64,000 nucleotides of DNA from DASUXA01 sp036378155 (GTDB taxonomy: Bacteria > Actinomycetota > Actinomycetes > Mycobacteriales > Micromonosporaceae). The DNA lies in assembly GCA_036378155.1 (NCBI GenBank), contig DASUXA010000082.1:1-64000 (forward strand), written 5' to 3'. Below the pieces are notes generated by a model that was not told the origin of the DNA, did not search any database, and worked only from the letters and a program-made list of their open reading frames with translations. Positions within the stretch are counted from its first letter, which is position 1; every line of letters starts with the position of its first letter. Positions 32,659 to 41,340 of the stretch are shown piece by piece. A program made the translations under genes and the position numbers.

Positions 32659-33759
32659 ATGGCCTCCCCCGAGCGAACCAGCAGCCCCGACGAGGTCGAC
32701 ACCCGGCCGTGTGTCTACTGTGGGCGACCCGTGCCGCAGCGCGGCGGGGCGGGTCGTCCGTTCCGGTACTGTCGCGACAACGACGGCGCCTGCCAGCGCA
32801 ACGCCCGCAACGGTCGGATGCGGGAACGCAACGCCCCCGGCCTGGCCGGACAGGTCGCCCGCACCTGGGAGATGGTCGACCGGCTGGAACAGTTGGCCAC
32901 CACACTGGGCGACGCGTTGCAGGCGGAACTGAGCCCCGCCGGCGTGGAGCGGCAGATCGCCGCGGTGCGGGCCGAGGCGGCCGGGCACGTCGCCGCCGCC
33001 CAGGAGGAACGCGACGCCGCCCGCGCCGAAGCCCGCGCCGCGCACGCCGAAGCGGCAGCGGCCCGCGACCAGGCGCAGACCGCCGCCGTCGACGCCGAAC
33101 AGGCCCGGCGTGCGGCGCACGACGCCGCCGAGCGGGCGCGGCGGGCCGAAGCCGAACGTGACGCCGCCCACCAGTCACGCGACGTCGCCGTCGGTGAACG
33201 CGACCAGGCCCGGCAGGAAGCGGCCCGGCAGGCGGCGCTGTGCGCCGCCGCCGAACGCGACCGGGACGCCGCCCGCGCCGAGGTCGACGCCGCCGCCGAC
33301 CAGGTGGCGAGGCTACGCGCCGAACTGGCCACCGTGACCCGGGAACGCGACCTGCTCCGCGACCGGGCCGAGGCCGCCGAACAGGCGGCGTCGGTGTCCG
33401 CCCAAGCCGCCCAGCAGGCCCGCGCCGACGCCGACGCGGCCCGCCACGCTGCCCGCGTCGCCGACCAGGCGGCCACCACCGCCCACCGTGAACGCGACCG
33501 GGCCGAGTGGGAACGTGACGCCGCCGCCACCCGGGCCCGCGACGCCGACACCGAACGCGACCGGGCACGGGCGGACGCCGCCACGGCCCGCACCGAAGCG
33601 AGCCGCCTGGCCGCGGACCTCACGGAGACCACCATGCGGCTGCGCACCACCGAAGTGGAACGCGACGCCCTGCGCGAACAGGTGACGCGGCTCAGCGAAC
33701 AGGTCGCGACCCTCGGCGCGGCGCTCGCCACCCACACCACAACCCCTACTGCCGGGTAA
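32659..33759 (+). CDS. Zinc-finger protein with a very long Ala/Arg/Glu coiled coil
   Basis: A 366-residue protein of unknown function. The N-terminal CVYCGRPVPQ with RYCRDNDGACQ forms a likely four-cysteine zinc site. From about residue 75 to 350 it is almost entirely a charged Ala/Arg/Glu/Asp heptad-rich helix (many repeats like AERDRDAARAEV), a long coiled coil about 40 nm if continuous. No membrane segment is seen. TAGCAT lies 8 nt before ATG 32659, so it is probably leaderless. It ends 22 bases before the AidB-like gene on the same strand. Confidence 0.75.
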   Translation: MASPERTSSPDEVDTRPCVYCGRPVPQRGGAGRPFRYCRDNDGACQRNARNGRMRERNAPGLAGQVARTWEMVDRLEQLATTLGDALQAELSPAGVERQIAAVRAEAAGHVAAAQEERDAARAEARAAHAEAAAARDQAQTAAVDAEQARRAAHDAAERARRAEAERDAAHQSRDVAVGERDQARQEAARQAALCAAAERDRDAARAEVDAAADQVARLRAELATVTRERDLLRDRAEAAEQAASVSAQAAQQARADADAARHAARVADQAATTAHRERDRAEWERDAAATRARDADTERDRARADAATARTEASRLAADLTETTMRLRTTEVERDALREQVTRLSEQVATLGAALATHTTTPTAG

Positions 33760-33781
33760 CCGGGGCTGGCAGACTACGACC

Positions 33782-35512
33782 ATGCGCCGCTTCGTCCAGT
33801 CCGTGCCCGCCCCCGGCGACCCGTACCGCGACGACCCGCTGCTGCGCTCCTGGCTGGACCGCCTGCTGGCAGACGACGGGCACGGCGCGGCAGCCGACCG
33901 GTTGACGGCGCTGTCCACCCGGGTCCGCGACGAGTTGCGCGACGCCCACCACGACGCCGAGAACCATCCACCGGTACTGCACCGGTACGGCCCGTGGGGC
34001 GAGCGGATCGACCGGATCGACACGTCACCCGGCTGGCGGCGGCAAGCCCGCGCCGCCGTCGAACACGCCCTGGTCGCCCTGCCGTACCAGGACCAGGCCC
34101 GCCGCCGGTGGGGTGCCGCAGCCCGCGTCGTCCAGCACGCGCTGCTGCACCTGTACGGGCCGGAATCAGCCACCTACTCCTGCCCGGTCGCGATGAGCGA
34201 CGGCGCCGCCGCGCTGCTCAGCCGCGACGACGTCGACCCGGCGGTACGCGACGCGTGGCTGCCCCGCCTGCTGTCCACCGACCCGGACACCGCGGTACAC
34301 AGCGGGCAGTGGATGACCGAGGCGCAGGGCGGGTCCGACATCGCCCGGTCCACCACCACCGCCGTCCCCGCCGGGGACGGCAGTTGGCGGTTGACCGGCG
34401 AGAAATGGTTCTGCTCGGCAGCCGACGCGCCGATCGCGATCGCGTTGGCCCGCCCCGCCGGCGCACCCGACAACTCCAGCCGAGTCCTCGCCCCGTTCCT
34501 GGTGCCGCGCTACGCGCAGGACAGCCCCCTCGCCGCCCCGCACGCCCGACCCACCGACCCCGCCCCCGGGGTACGCATCCACCGGTTGAAGGACAAGCTC
34601 GGCACCCGTGCGCTGCCCACCGCCGAGATCGGGCTGCGCGACGCGTACGCGCTGCCGGTGGGCGACCCGACAACGCCCGGCCTGGCCCGGATGATGACGC
34701 TGGTCGTGGTCACCCGGCTGCACAACGCCGCCGCCGCGGCCGGCGGGATGCGCCGCGGTCTCACCTACGCCGTCGACTACGCCTCCTGCCGGCAGATCGC
34801 CGGTGGGCTGCTGCTGAACGACCCGCTGCACCGCGCCACCCTCGCCCAGCTCGCGGTCGACACCGCCGCCGCGTTCCTGCTGGCCGGGCACGCGTTCGCG
34901 CTGCTGGGCCGGGTCGAGGTGGACGGCGACCCGGACGCCGCAGCCGAACTGCGACTGGTCGCCCCGGTGGCGAAGATCGCCACCGGGCGGTGGGCGGTCA
35001 CCGCCGCCAGCGAATACGTCGAATGTTTCGGTGGAGCAGGCTACGTCGAGGACACCGGCGTGCCCCGGCTGCTACGCGACGCCCAGGTGCTGCCGATCTG
35101 GGAAGGCACCAGCAACGTGCTGTCCGTCGACGTGCTACGTGCGCTGCGCCACGACCCCAAGCAGGCGCACCGGCTGCTGCACCGCCTCGACAACGCCTGC
35201 GACACCCTCAGCGGCCTGCACGCCCTGCCCGGCGCCGTCGACGCCCTCGCCGCCGCCCGCGCCGACCTGGCCGCCACCCTCGTCGACGTCGACGCCGACC
35301 CGACCGCGGCGCGGGCCGCAGCCCGCGACCTGGCGCTACGGCTCGCCGACGCGTTGACCGCCGCGCTGCTGGCCGAACACGCCGCGTGGGCCGCCCCGCG
35401 CGGCGACGACACCGCCACGCTGCTGGCCGCGCTGTGGTCGATCCGCCGGCTGGCGCGCCGCGACATCGCCGCCGTCGCCGCCCGCCACAGCCACACGCTG
35501 CTCGCCCGATGA
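33782..35512 (+). CDS. AidB-like acyl-CoA dehydrogenase family protein
   Basis: A 576-residue flavoprotein of the AidB/isovaleryl-CoA-dehydrogenase-like branch. YPCPVAMSDGAA-like wording appears as YSCPVAMSDGA, then GQWMTEAQGGSDIA (FAD loop), GEKWFCSA, and YVECFGGAGYVEDTG plus PIWEGTSNVLSVDV near the C-terminus, all diagnostic. E. coli AidB binds DNA and is induced by alkylation damage; whether this one shares that role is unknown. CAGACT lies 6 nt before ATG 33782. Confidence 0.87.
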   Translation: MRRFVQSVPAPGDPYRDDPLLRSWLDRLLADDGHGAAADRLTALSTRVRDELRDAHHDAENHPPVLHRYGPWGERIDRIDTSPGWRRQARAAVEHALVALPYQDQARRRWGAAARVVQHALLHLYGPESATYSCPVAMSDGAAALLSRDDVDPAVRDAWLPRLLSTDPDTAVHSGQWMTEAQGGSDIARSTTTAVPAGDGSWRLTGEKWFCSAADAPIAIALARPAGAPDNSSRVLAPFLVPRYAQDSPLAAPHARPTDPAPGVRIHRLKDKLGTRALPTAEIGLRDAYALPVGDPTTPGLARMMTLVVVTRLHNAAAAAGGMRRGLTYAVDYASCRQIAGGLLLNDPLHRATLAQLAVDTAAAFLLAGHAFALLGRVEVDGDPDAAAELRLVAPVAKIATGRWAVTAASEYVECFGGAGYVEDTGVPRLLRDAQVLPIWEGTSNVLSVDVLRALRHDPKQAHRLLHRLDNACDTLSGLHALPGAVDALAAARADLAATLVDVDADPTAARAAARDLALRLADALTAALLAEHAAWAAPRGDDTATLLAALWSIRRLARRDIAAVAARHSHTLLAR

Positions 35513-35646
35513 GCGCCTGATTGGGCGGGAGCGGGCCGAGGCGGCTACGCTCATAGGACAGGGCGCCGCCGCCAGCGGGAATCGCCTGACCAGCCCTCTC
35601 GTTACATCCCGTGGACCGACTCACTACCCGAAGGGGATAGCCGATC

Positions 35647-35991
35647 ATGGGCGAGCGCATGCTGCGCGGAAGCCGTCTCGGAGCCGTCAGTTACGAATCC
35701 GACCGAAACACCGAACTGGCTCCGCGGCAGACCCGCGAGTACCTCTGCGCCAAGGGCCACCAGTTCGAGGTCCCGTTCGCTGTCGACGCCGAGGTCCCGA
35801 TGACCTGGGAATGCAAGTTCGACGGCAGCATCGCCCGGCTGGTCGACGGCAGCGAACCGGAGCAGAAGAAGGCCAAGCCGCCGCGCACCCACTGGGACAT
35901 GCTGCTGGAGCGGCGGTCGATCGCCGAACTGGACGAGATCCTCGCCGAGCGGCTGGAGGAGATCCGCACCCGACGCGGACGCACCAGCTGA
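35647..35991 (+). CDS. rbpA: RNA polymerase-binding protein RbpA
   Basis: A 114-residue actinobacterial transcription factor that binds RNA polymerase and group I sigma factor and stabilises open complexes. MLRGSRLGAVSYESDRN is the N-terminal tail and basic linker, EYLCAKGHQFEVPF and WECKFDG form the central zinc-binding core domain, and HWDMLLERRSIAELDEIL is the sigma-interaction domain. GAAGGGGA precedes ATG 35647. TTGGGC about 19 nt before TACGCT near 35521-35551 is a possible promoter. A strong terminator follows at 36037. Confidence 0.95.
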   Translation: MGERMLRGSRLGAVSYESDRNTELAPRQTREYLCAKGHQFEVPFAVDAEVPMTWECKFDGSIARLVDGSEPEQKKAKPPRTHWDMLLERRSIAELDEILAERLEEIRTRRGRTS

Positions 35992-36036
35992 CATCCAACT
36001 CGAGCCGCGCCGCGCATACGCGGCACCAGCACGTCG

Positions 36037-36073
36037 AAGCCGCCCCCGGACAACGTCCGGGGGCGGCTTTCTC
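36037..36073. terminator. Intrinsic terminator of rbpA
   Basis: Arms 36037-36051 and 36055-36069 pair perfectly over 15 bp around an AAC loop and are followed by TCTC after TTT on the plus strand, the best canonical terminator in the window. It lies between rbpA and the convergent fxsA and probably serves both. Confidence 0.85.
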
Positions 36074-36105
36074 GTCGACCCTGGTCAGGGGGCGTTGTCG
36101 GCGAC

Positions 36106-36657
36106 CTACCGCGAGGCGGCGGGCCGCGAGTCGACGATCTCCCCTTCGATCGCCGCGGGCCGACCGTCCGCACCGGTGCCGGTACCAGCACCGGTGTCGG
36201 GGGGCGAGCCGGGTCGCCGGGGCGCACCGGTACGCACCCGTACCCGACGCGGACCGAACAAGCTGCCCGCCGCTGCCGGGGACAGGCGACGCTCCGCGAC
36301 CCGCTGCACTCCCACCCCCGCCGCGCGTCGCCCCGGCGGGGTCAGCAGCACCAGGCCCACCGCGTCGGTGACGAACCCCGGTACCAACAGCAGCACCGCG
36401 CCGATCAGCCCGACCAGTCCACCAGCGGCGACCGGTCCGGACGGCTGCCCCGACGCGGCGGCGGTCCGGAACCGGCGCCAGCCGCGGACCCCTTCACGGC
36501 GCAGCAGCCACGCCCCGGCCAGCGACGTCGCGACCAGGACCAACACCGCGGACAGCGCCCCGATCTGGTGCGCGACCAGCACGAACACGGTGATCTCGGC
36601 GGCGGCGAGCGCCGCCGCCACCAGCACCGCCAGGGCCACCGCGCGGCGCACCGTCAC
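36106..36657 (-). CDS. fxsA: FxsA family membrane protein
   Basis: A 183-residue inner-membrane protein with about four hydrophobic helices: AVALAVLVAAALAAAEITVF, IGALSAVLVLVATSLAGAWLL and a later pair around AVLLLVPGFVTDAVGLVLL, followed by a Pro/Gly/Arg-rich cytoplasmic tail. This matches FxsA, whose E. coli member relieves phage T7 exclusion but whose cell role is unclear. The GTG at 36657 overlaps the stop of the mannosyltransferase gene (GTGA); GTG 36651 is an alternative with better ribosome-site spacing. Last gene of the lnt-ppm-fxsA unit. Confidence 0.83.
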   Translation of the reverse strand: MTVRRAVALAVLVAAALAAAEITVFVLVAHQIGALSAVLVLVATSLAGAWLLRREGVRGWRRFRTAAASGQPSGPVAAGGLVGLIGAVLLLVPGFVTDAVGLVLLTPPGRRAAGVGVQRVAERRLSPAAAGSLFGPRRVRVRTGAPRRPGSPPDTGAGTGTGADGRPAAIEGEIVDSRPAASR

Positions 36658-37466
36658 ACCTCCGGCCTCGCCGCGGCGGTACGCCCACCGATGCCACGCA
36701 GCCGCGCCAGCCGCGCCTGCGCCCCCCACACGGTCACCCGTACCAACGCCTCACGCACGATCGCCGAACTCATCTTGCTCGCCCCCCGCTCCCGGTCGGC
36801 GAACGTGATCGGCACCTCGACCACCCGGAAACCACGCTGGTACGCCCGCCACGCCAGGTCCACCTGAAAACAGTAGCCCTGCGACGCCACCGAACCCACG
36901 TCGATCGCGTCGAGCACCCGCACCCGGTACGCCCGGAACCCGCCCGTCGCGTCACGAAACGGCATACCCAACGCCAGCCGCGTGTACAGGTTCGCGCTGC
37001 GCGACAGCAGCAGCCGGTGCATCGGCCAGTCCACCAGGATCTTGCCGCCCTCGACGTACCGGGAGCCGAGCACCGCGTCGGCGTCACGCAGCGCGTCCAG
37101 CAGCCGCGGCAACTCCTCCGGGGAGTGCGAGCCGTCGGCGTCCATCTCCACCACCGCGTCGTAGCCGTGCTCACGCGCCCAGGCGAACCCGGCCACATAC
37201 GCCACACCCAGACCCTGCTTGCCGGGGCGGTGCAACACGTGGATCGCCGGGTCCTCCGCCGCCAACCCGTCGGCGATCTTGCCGGTGCCGTCCGGGCTGT
37301 TGTCGTCGACCACCAGCACGTCCACGTCCGGTACCGCGCGGCGCAGCCGATGGGTGATGATCCCGATGTTGTCGGCTTCGTTGTACGTGGGGATCACGAC
37401 AAGGACGCGTCCCACCCCCGGGTAACCATCACTCGGCGGCTTGGGTGTCGCCGTGTCCTCGCTCAC
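36654..37466 (-). CDS. ppm1: Polyprenol monophosphomannose synthase
   Basis: A 270-residue family 2 glycosyltransferase that transfers mannose from GDP-mannose to polyprenyl phosphate, the donor for lipoprotein and lipoglycan mannosylation. VVIPTYNEADNI, VVDDNSPDGTG and EMDADGSHSPEEL give the nucleotide and metal sites; GSRYVEGG and ATGGFRAYRVRVL follow. In mycobacteria this domain is fused or coupled to Lnt; here the two are separate genes with a four-base GTGA overlap, a good functional link. Confidence 0.92.
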   Translation of the reverse strand: MSEDTATPKPPSDGYPGVGRVLVVIPTYNEADNIGIITHRLRRAVPDVDVLVVDDNSPDGTGKIADGLAAEDPAIHVLHRPGKQGLGVAYVAGFAWAREHGYDAVVEMDADGSHSPEELPRLLDALRDADAVLGSRYVEGGKILVDWPMHRLLLSRSANLYTRLALGMPFRDATGGFRAYRVRVLDAIDVGSVASQGYCFQVDLAWRAYQRGFRVVEVPITFADRERGASKMSSAIVREALVRVTVWGAQARLARLRGIGGRTAAARPEV

Positions 37467-39076
37467 TTGACCTCCTCACGTTCGCGCTGCCGCGCCACCT
37501 TGTACCGCCGACGCACCACACCCGCCCCGACCAACGCGGCGACCGCCACCGTGGTGAGGGCGAACTCGGGCACCTCGCCGAGTCTCGTGGCAAGCGTACG
37601 TGCGTCACCGAGGTGCACCGTGCGCACGATCACCGTACCGGTGTCGAATCCGGTGGCCTGCCACACCCGGCCCGTCGTGTCGACAAACCCGGACACCCCG
37701 ACCGTCGACGCCATCAGCGCGTCACGGCCGTGCTCGACGGCACGCAGCCGTACCATCGCCAACTGCTGCCGCGCCTCAGCCGGATTGAACGTCGCGTTGT
37801 TGGTCTGTACCACCAGCAGCTGCCCCCCGCCGGTCACCGACGAGCGCACCAGGTCGTCGTACGCCACCTCGAAACAGATCGCGTCGCCGACGGTCACCGG
37901 GCCGACGTGGACCACCCCCGGCCGGTGCCCGGCGACGAAGTCGTGCGGCACCAGATCCACCTTGTCCGACACCATCCGGGCGACACGGCGCAGCGGAACG
38001 TACTCGGCGAACGGCACCGGATGCTGCTTGACGTACACCTCGGCAGGTCCGCTGCCCGGCTGCCACACCAGCGCCGCGTTGCGCACATGGTCGCCCGGCC
38101 CTTCCAGCACCGACCCGACCAGGATCGGCACCCCGACCGCACGGGCGGCTTCGTCGATGCGGTCCCACGCGTCGCCGTTCACCAGCGGGTCGATGTCGCT
38201 GGAGTTCTCCGGCCACACCACCAGGTCGGGTCGGGCCACGGTACCGGCGGCGACCTGCCGGGCCAGGCGCAGCGTCGCCTCCACATGGTTGTCCAGCACC
38301 GCGCGGCGCTGGGCGTTGAAATCCAACCCCAACCGGGGCACGCTGCCCTGCACCACCGCCACCGTGACCGCCGGCCCACCCGGCGCCGGCAGCGGCACCA
38401 CCAGCCCCGCCAGTACCGGCACCAGCGCGGCACCCACCCACCCGGCGGCGAGCAGCCGACGCCGGTCCAGCAGCGCCCACACCGCCGCCGCCAACGCCCC
38501 GCCGGCGAACGCCACCACGAACGTCACCAGCGGCGCGCCACCCAGCCGCGCCACCGGCAGCAGCGGCCCACCCGCCTGGCTGAACGCCAGCCGACCCCAC
38601 GGAAACCCGCCGAACGGGGTACGGTCGCGCAGCGCCTCCTGACCGACCCACAACACCCCCACCAGCAGCGGCCACGTCGCCTTCCACCGGTCGGCCAGCG
38701 TGGAAACCCACGCCCCCGCCGCGCCCAGCAGCGCCACGTACCCGGCCTGCAGCCCAGCCAGCAGCAGCCACGGCACCGCCCCGACATGCATCCCGGTCCA
38801 GCGCAGCAGCGGCACGAACAACGCCAGCCCCGCCAGCGCCCCCAGCACCGCCCCGAACCCGACCCCACGCCGGTGTACCGCCACCGCCAGCGACGCCACG
38901 CCCAGCGGCGCCAACCACCACAGCCCGTACGGCGGGAACGCCACCAGCAGCAACCCGCCGCACAGCAACGCCAACCCCACCGACACCGGCATCGGCACCG
39001 GGCGGGTCCGCGCGCAGCGTCGCGACGCGGCACCGGCCGAAACGGTCGCCGTGTCGCTGACGTCTACCGCGGTCAT
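37463..39076 (-). CDS. lnt: Apolipoprotein N-acyltransferase
   Basis: A 537-residue membrane enzyme that N-acylates the lipid-modified cysteine of lipoproteins. The first about 220 residues contain roughly six to seven helices; the periplasmic nitrilase domain has the catalytic triad: Glu in LVVWPENSSD, Lys in EVYVKQHPVPF and Cys in DAICFEVAYDD. Length is normal. GAGG lies 5 nt before ATG 39076. It heads the unit with ppm1 and fxsA. Confidence 0.93.
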   Translation of the reverse strand: MTAVDVSDTATVSAGAASRRCARTRPVPMPVSVGLALLCGGLLLVAFPPYGLWWLAPLGVASLAVAVHRRGVGFGAVLGALAGLALFVPLLRWTGMHVGAVPWLLLAGLQAGYVALLGAAGAWVSTLADRWKATWPLLVGVLWVGQEALRDRTPFGGFPWGRLAFSQAGGPLLPVARLGGAPLVTFVVAFAGGALAAAVWALLDRRRLLAAGWVGAALVPVLAGLVVPLPAPGGPAVTVAVVQGSVPRLGLDFNAQRRAVLDNHVEATLRLARQVAAGTVARPDLVVWPENSSDIDPLVNGDAWDRIDEAARAVGVPILVGSVLEGPGDHVRNAALVWQPGSGPAEVYVKQHPVPFAEYVPLRRVARMVSDKVDLVPHDFVAGHRPGVVHVGPVTVGDAICFEVAYDDLVRSSVTGGGQLLVVQTNNATFNPAEARQQLAMVRLRAVEHGRDALMASTVGVSGFVDTTGRVWQATGFDTGTVIVRTVHLGDARTLATRLGEVPEFALTTVAVAALVGAGVVRRRYKVARQREREEVK

Positions 39077-39442
39077 GAGCGCCTCACCCGTTCACTGTGC
39101 CGCACCAGCCGCCAACGACAAGAATCGGGGCGCGGCCGCCGGCCGCGCCCCGCGCTCCCAGGCCCTCCCCGGCCGGTGCGGCAGAAGAGCTGTTCGGTGA
39201 CCTTCGGACCGACCCGAGGCGAACTGGCTGCCCGCGCCGCGCCGTTGTCTACTGGCCCCTGCCCCTGCTGCCGTGTCACCGGAAGACGCGACCGGTTCGC
39301 GTCGCCCCGCCGACCCCCGCCCACTGGACCTGGCCGTCGCGGCCTGTCACGGGCCGCTGGGCCAGCGGGCGAAGGGACGAAGCGAACAGCCGCTTCCCCG
39401 AAGTAGGACCAGAAGACCGTACGCGCCCGCCCCCGGGGCGTG
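39077..39442. other. 366-bp region without a supportable gene
   Basis: This gap separates the end of the kam operon (39443) from lnt (39076), both on the minus strand. Open frames on both strands have no family resemblance and Arg/Pro/Ala-rich compositions typical of antisense GC-rich DNA. It probably holds the lnt promoter, but I see no clear -10/-35 pair or hairpin. Confidence 0.4.
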
Positions 39443-40945
39443 TCAACCGGTCCACCCCACTCGATCGTCACCATTCGGCGTGTCGTACTGGCGTGTCTGC
39501 CCGCCACCGGCTAAGTCCAACCCCAACCGGTCGGCGAGCAGCCGCACCGCCGCATCCGGGTACTCGTCGGCCAACAGCCCCGCCGCGGCCAGCACATAGT
39601 CCACGTCGACCACGGCACGCGCCGCGCGGGGCAACGCCCAGCCCCCGGCGGTGTCGGTCACCGCGGCGGACAACACCCGCCTCGCCGCGTCCACCGGCGC
39701 ATGCCGCAACACCCCACCCGAGCCGATCACCAGCCGCACCCCGGACAGGTCCCGACCACCACGGCGCGGCCCACCGGCGGTCACCGCCTCACCACGCGCA
39801 TGCCGCCGCAACGCCACCGTCGCCGCCACCTGCGCCAACCGCAGGTCCACGTCCTGCTCGGCGGCGTCCGCCGGCACCATCGCCGGCGCCTCGGCACGCC
39901 GGCGTGCCGCCTGCGCCCACGGCACGTCGCCGACAACCAGCCGCTCCACCTCGGCAGCCGCCACCACCCCGGTCGCGCTGGACCGCACCCCGAGATCACC
40001 TTCGACGGTACGGCTGCGCCACAGGGTGCCCGCCACCTCCGCCTGCGGCCGGTGCGCCGCCTGCTCGTCCGGCGCCACCACCGAGTACACGTCGGTGGTC
40101 GCCCCACCCACATCCACCACCAGCAGATCCCCGGCGACGTGGTCGGCGAGCACCTCCACCGCGCGCAGCACCACATCCGGGGTCGCGCCCCGCACCAGCC
40201 CGGCGAACCGCCGGCCCCGCGACAACTTCTTGCCGCCGATCACATGCCGCAGGAACACCTCACGGATCGCCGAACGCGCCGGCTGCGGCTCCAGCACCCC
40301 GATGCGGGGCAGCACGTTCGCCGCCGCCACCGCCGGCACACCCCGCCCCGTCAGCGTCGCCAGCACCTCGTCGCGAACGTCGACGTTGCCGGCGACCACC
40401 ACCGGCCAACGCACCCGTGCCGCCGCCAACCGGGCCGCGTTGTGCCGCAACACCTCCGCGTCGCCACCGTCGGTACCGCCCACCAGCAGCACCACATCCG
40501 GTCCAGCAGCCCGCAACGCCGCCAGCTGCGCCCCACCCAGCCGACCCGACGCGACGTGCACCACCCGGGCGCCCGCCGACAACGCCACCCGGTGACCCGC
40601 CTCGGCACTGACCATCGCCTCGTACCCGACAACCGCCAGGCGCAGCCCACCACCGGCGCTGGAACACGCGTACACCGCCGACAGGTCGGCGTCCGGCAAC
40701 AGCCCCGCCACCGCCGAACGGGCCGCGTCCAAGCCGTGCAGCACATCCGTCGACGCCGTCGTCGGATGTTCCGCCGTGGCGACCAGCCGACCCGCGTCGA
40801 CGTCGACCACCACCAGCTTCGTGTACGTCGACCCGACGTCGACACACACCGCCAGCCGGGCACCCGGTCGCGGCGCGGCGACCAGCCGGGCACCGGATTG
40901 CGGCGCGGCGACCCGCCGCGCCGACGCCCCGCCGTCCACCGTCAC
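39443..40945 (-). CDS. GlmL/MutL-family ATPase, probable B12-mutase accessory protein
   Basis: A 500-residue ASKHA-type ATPase. AVCVDVGSTYTKLVVVDVD is the phosphate-1 motif, VVLLVGGTDGGD and LLVVDVGGATTDVYSV the further phosphate and adenosine motifs; it matches GlmL/MutL, found with glutamate mutase. The gene is the last of the kam operon and its GTG overlaps the kal stop (GTGA). By context it should reactivate or load adenosylcobalamin into KamDE, as reactivases do for diol dehydratase-type enzymes; this is inference. An Ala/Arg-rich N-terminal extension of about 28 residues precedes the ATPase fold. Confidence 0.82.
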   Translation of the reverse strand: MTVDGGASARRVAAPQSGARLVAAPRPGARLAVCVDVGSTYTKLVVVDVDAGRLVATAEHPTTASTDVLHGLDAARSAVAGLLPDADLSAVYACSSAGGGLRLAVVGYEAMVSAEAGHRVALSAGARVVHVASGRLGGAQLAALRAAGPDVVLLVGGTDGGDAEVLRHNAARLAAARVRWPVVVAGNVDVRDEVLATLTGRGVPAVAAANVLPRIGVLEPQPARSAIREVFLRHVIGGKKLSRGRRFAGLVRGATPDVVLRAVEVLADHVAGDLLVVDVGGATTDVYSVVAPDEQAAHRPQAEVAGTLWRSRTVEGDLGVRSSATGVVAAAEVERLVVGDVPWAQAARRRAEAPAMVPADAAEQDVDLRLAQVAATVALRRHARGEAVTAGGPRRGGRDLSGVRLVIGSGGVLRHAPVDAARRVLSAAVTDTAGGWALPRAARAVVDVDYVLAAAGLLADEYPDAAVRLLADRLGLDLAGGGQTRQYDTPNGDDRVGWTG

Positions 40946-41340
40946 CCCTGCGCGGCCGGTACCACCACCGTGCCGGTGGCCGCCACCGCCAGCAGCGGCG
41001 GATCCAACACCTCCGCCGCCGACTCGCCCTTGTCCGGCCGACCCCGGCACACCACCCGGCAGGTGAAGTCCAACGTGCGGCTGCGGGTACCGACCCGGGT
41101 CACCGTCGCCGTCACCTCCAGCACGTCACCCGCCCGCACCGGCGCCAGGAACCGCACATCCGCATAGCCGGCGAACAACCCCTCGTCCCCGTCGGTACGG
41201 ATACACACCTCGGTCGCCACGTCACCGAACAGACCCAGCGCATACGCCCCGTCCACCAGGTTCCCCGCGTAGTGCGCGTGCCCGTACGGCACATACCGCC
41301 GGTGCGTCACCTGCACACCCAGCCGCGGATCGTCACTCAT
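40942..41340 (-). CDS. kal: 3-aminobutyryl-CoA ammonia-lyase
   Basis: A 132-residue hotdog-fold enzyme that removes ammonia from L-3-aminobutyryl-CoA to give crotonyl-CoA, a late step of lysine fermentation. HAHYAGNLVDGAYALGLFGD, ATEVCIRTDGDEGLF and ADVRFLAPVRAGD match Kal closely. Its ATG shares one base with the kamE stop (TGATG), so it is translated from the same mRNA. Length is normal. Its usual partner genes, kce and a CoA-transferase that make its substrate, are not in the window. Confidence 0.87.
   Translation of the reverse strand: MSDDPRLGVQVTHRRYVPYGHAHYAGNLVDGAYALGLFGDVATEVCIRTDGDEGLFAGYADVRFLAPVRAGDVLEVTATVTRVGTRSRTLDFTCRVVCRGRPDKGESAAEVLDPPLLAVAATGTVVVPAAQG

Noticed and set aside
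39077..39442. A minus-strand frame of about 140 codons between the kam operon and lnt.
   Set aside because: No motif, no ribosome site and low-complexity Arg/Gly/Pro content; it looks like non-coding GC-rich sequence.
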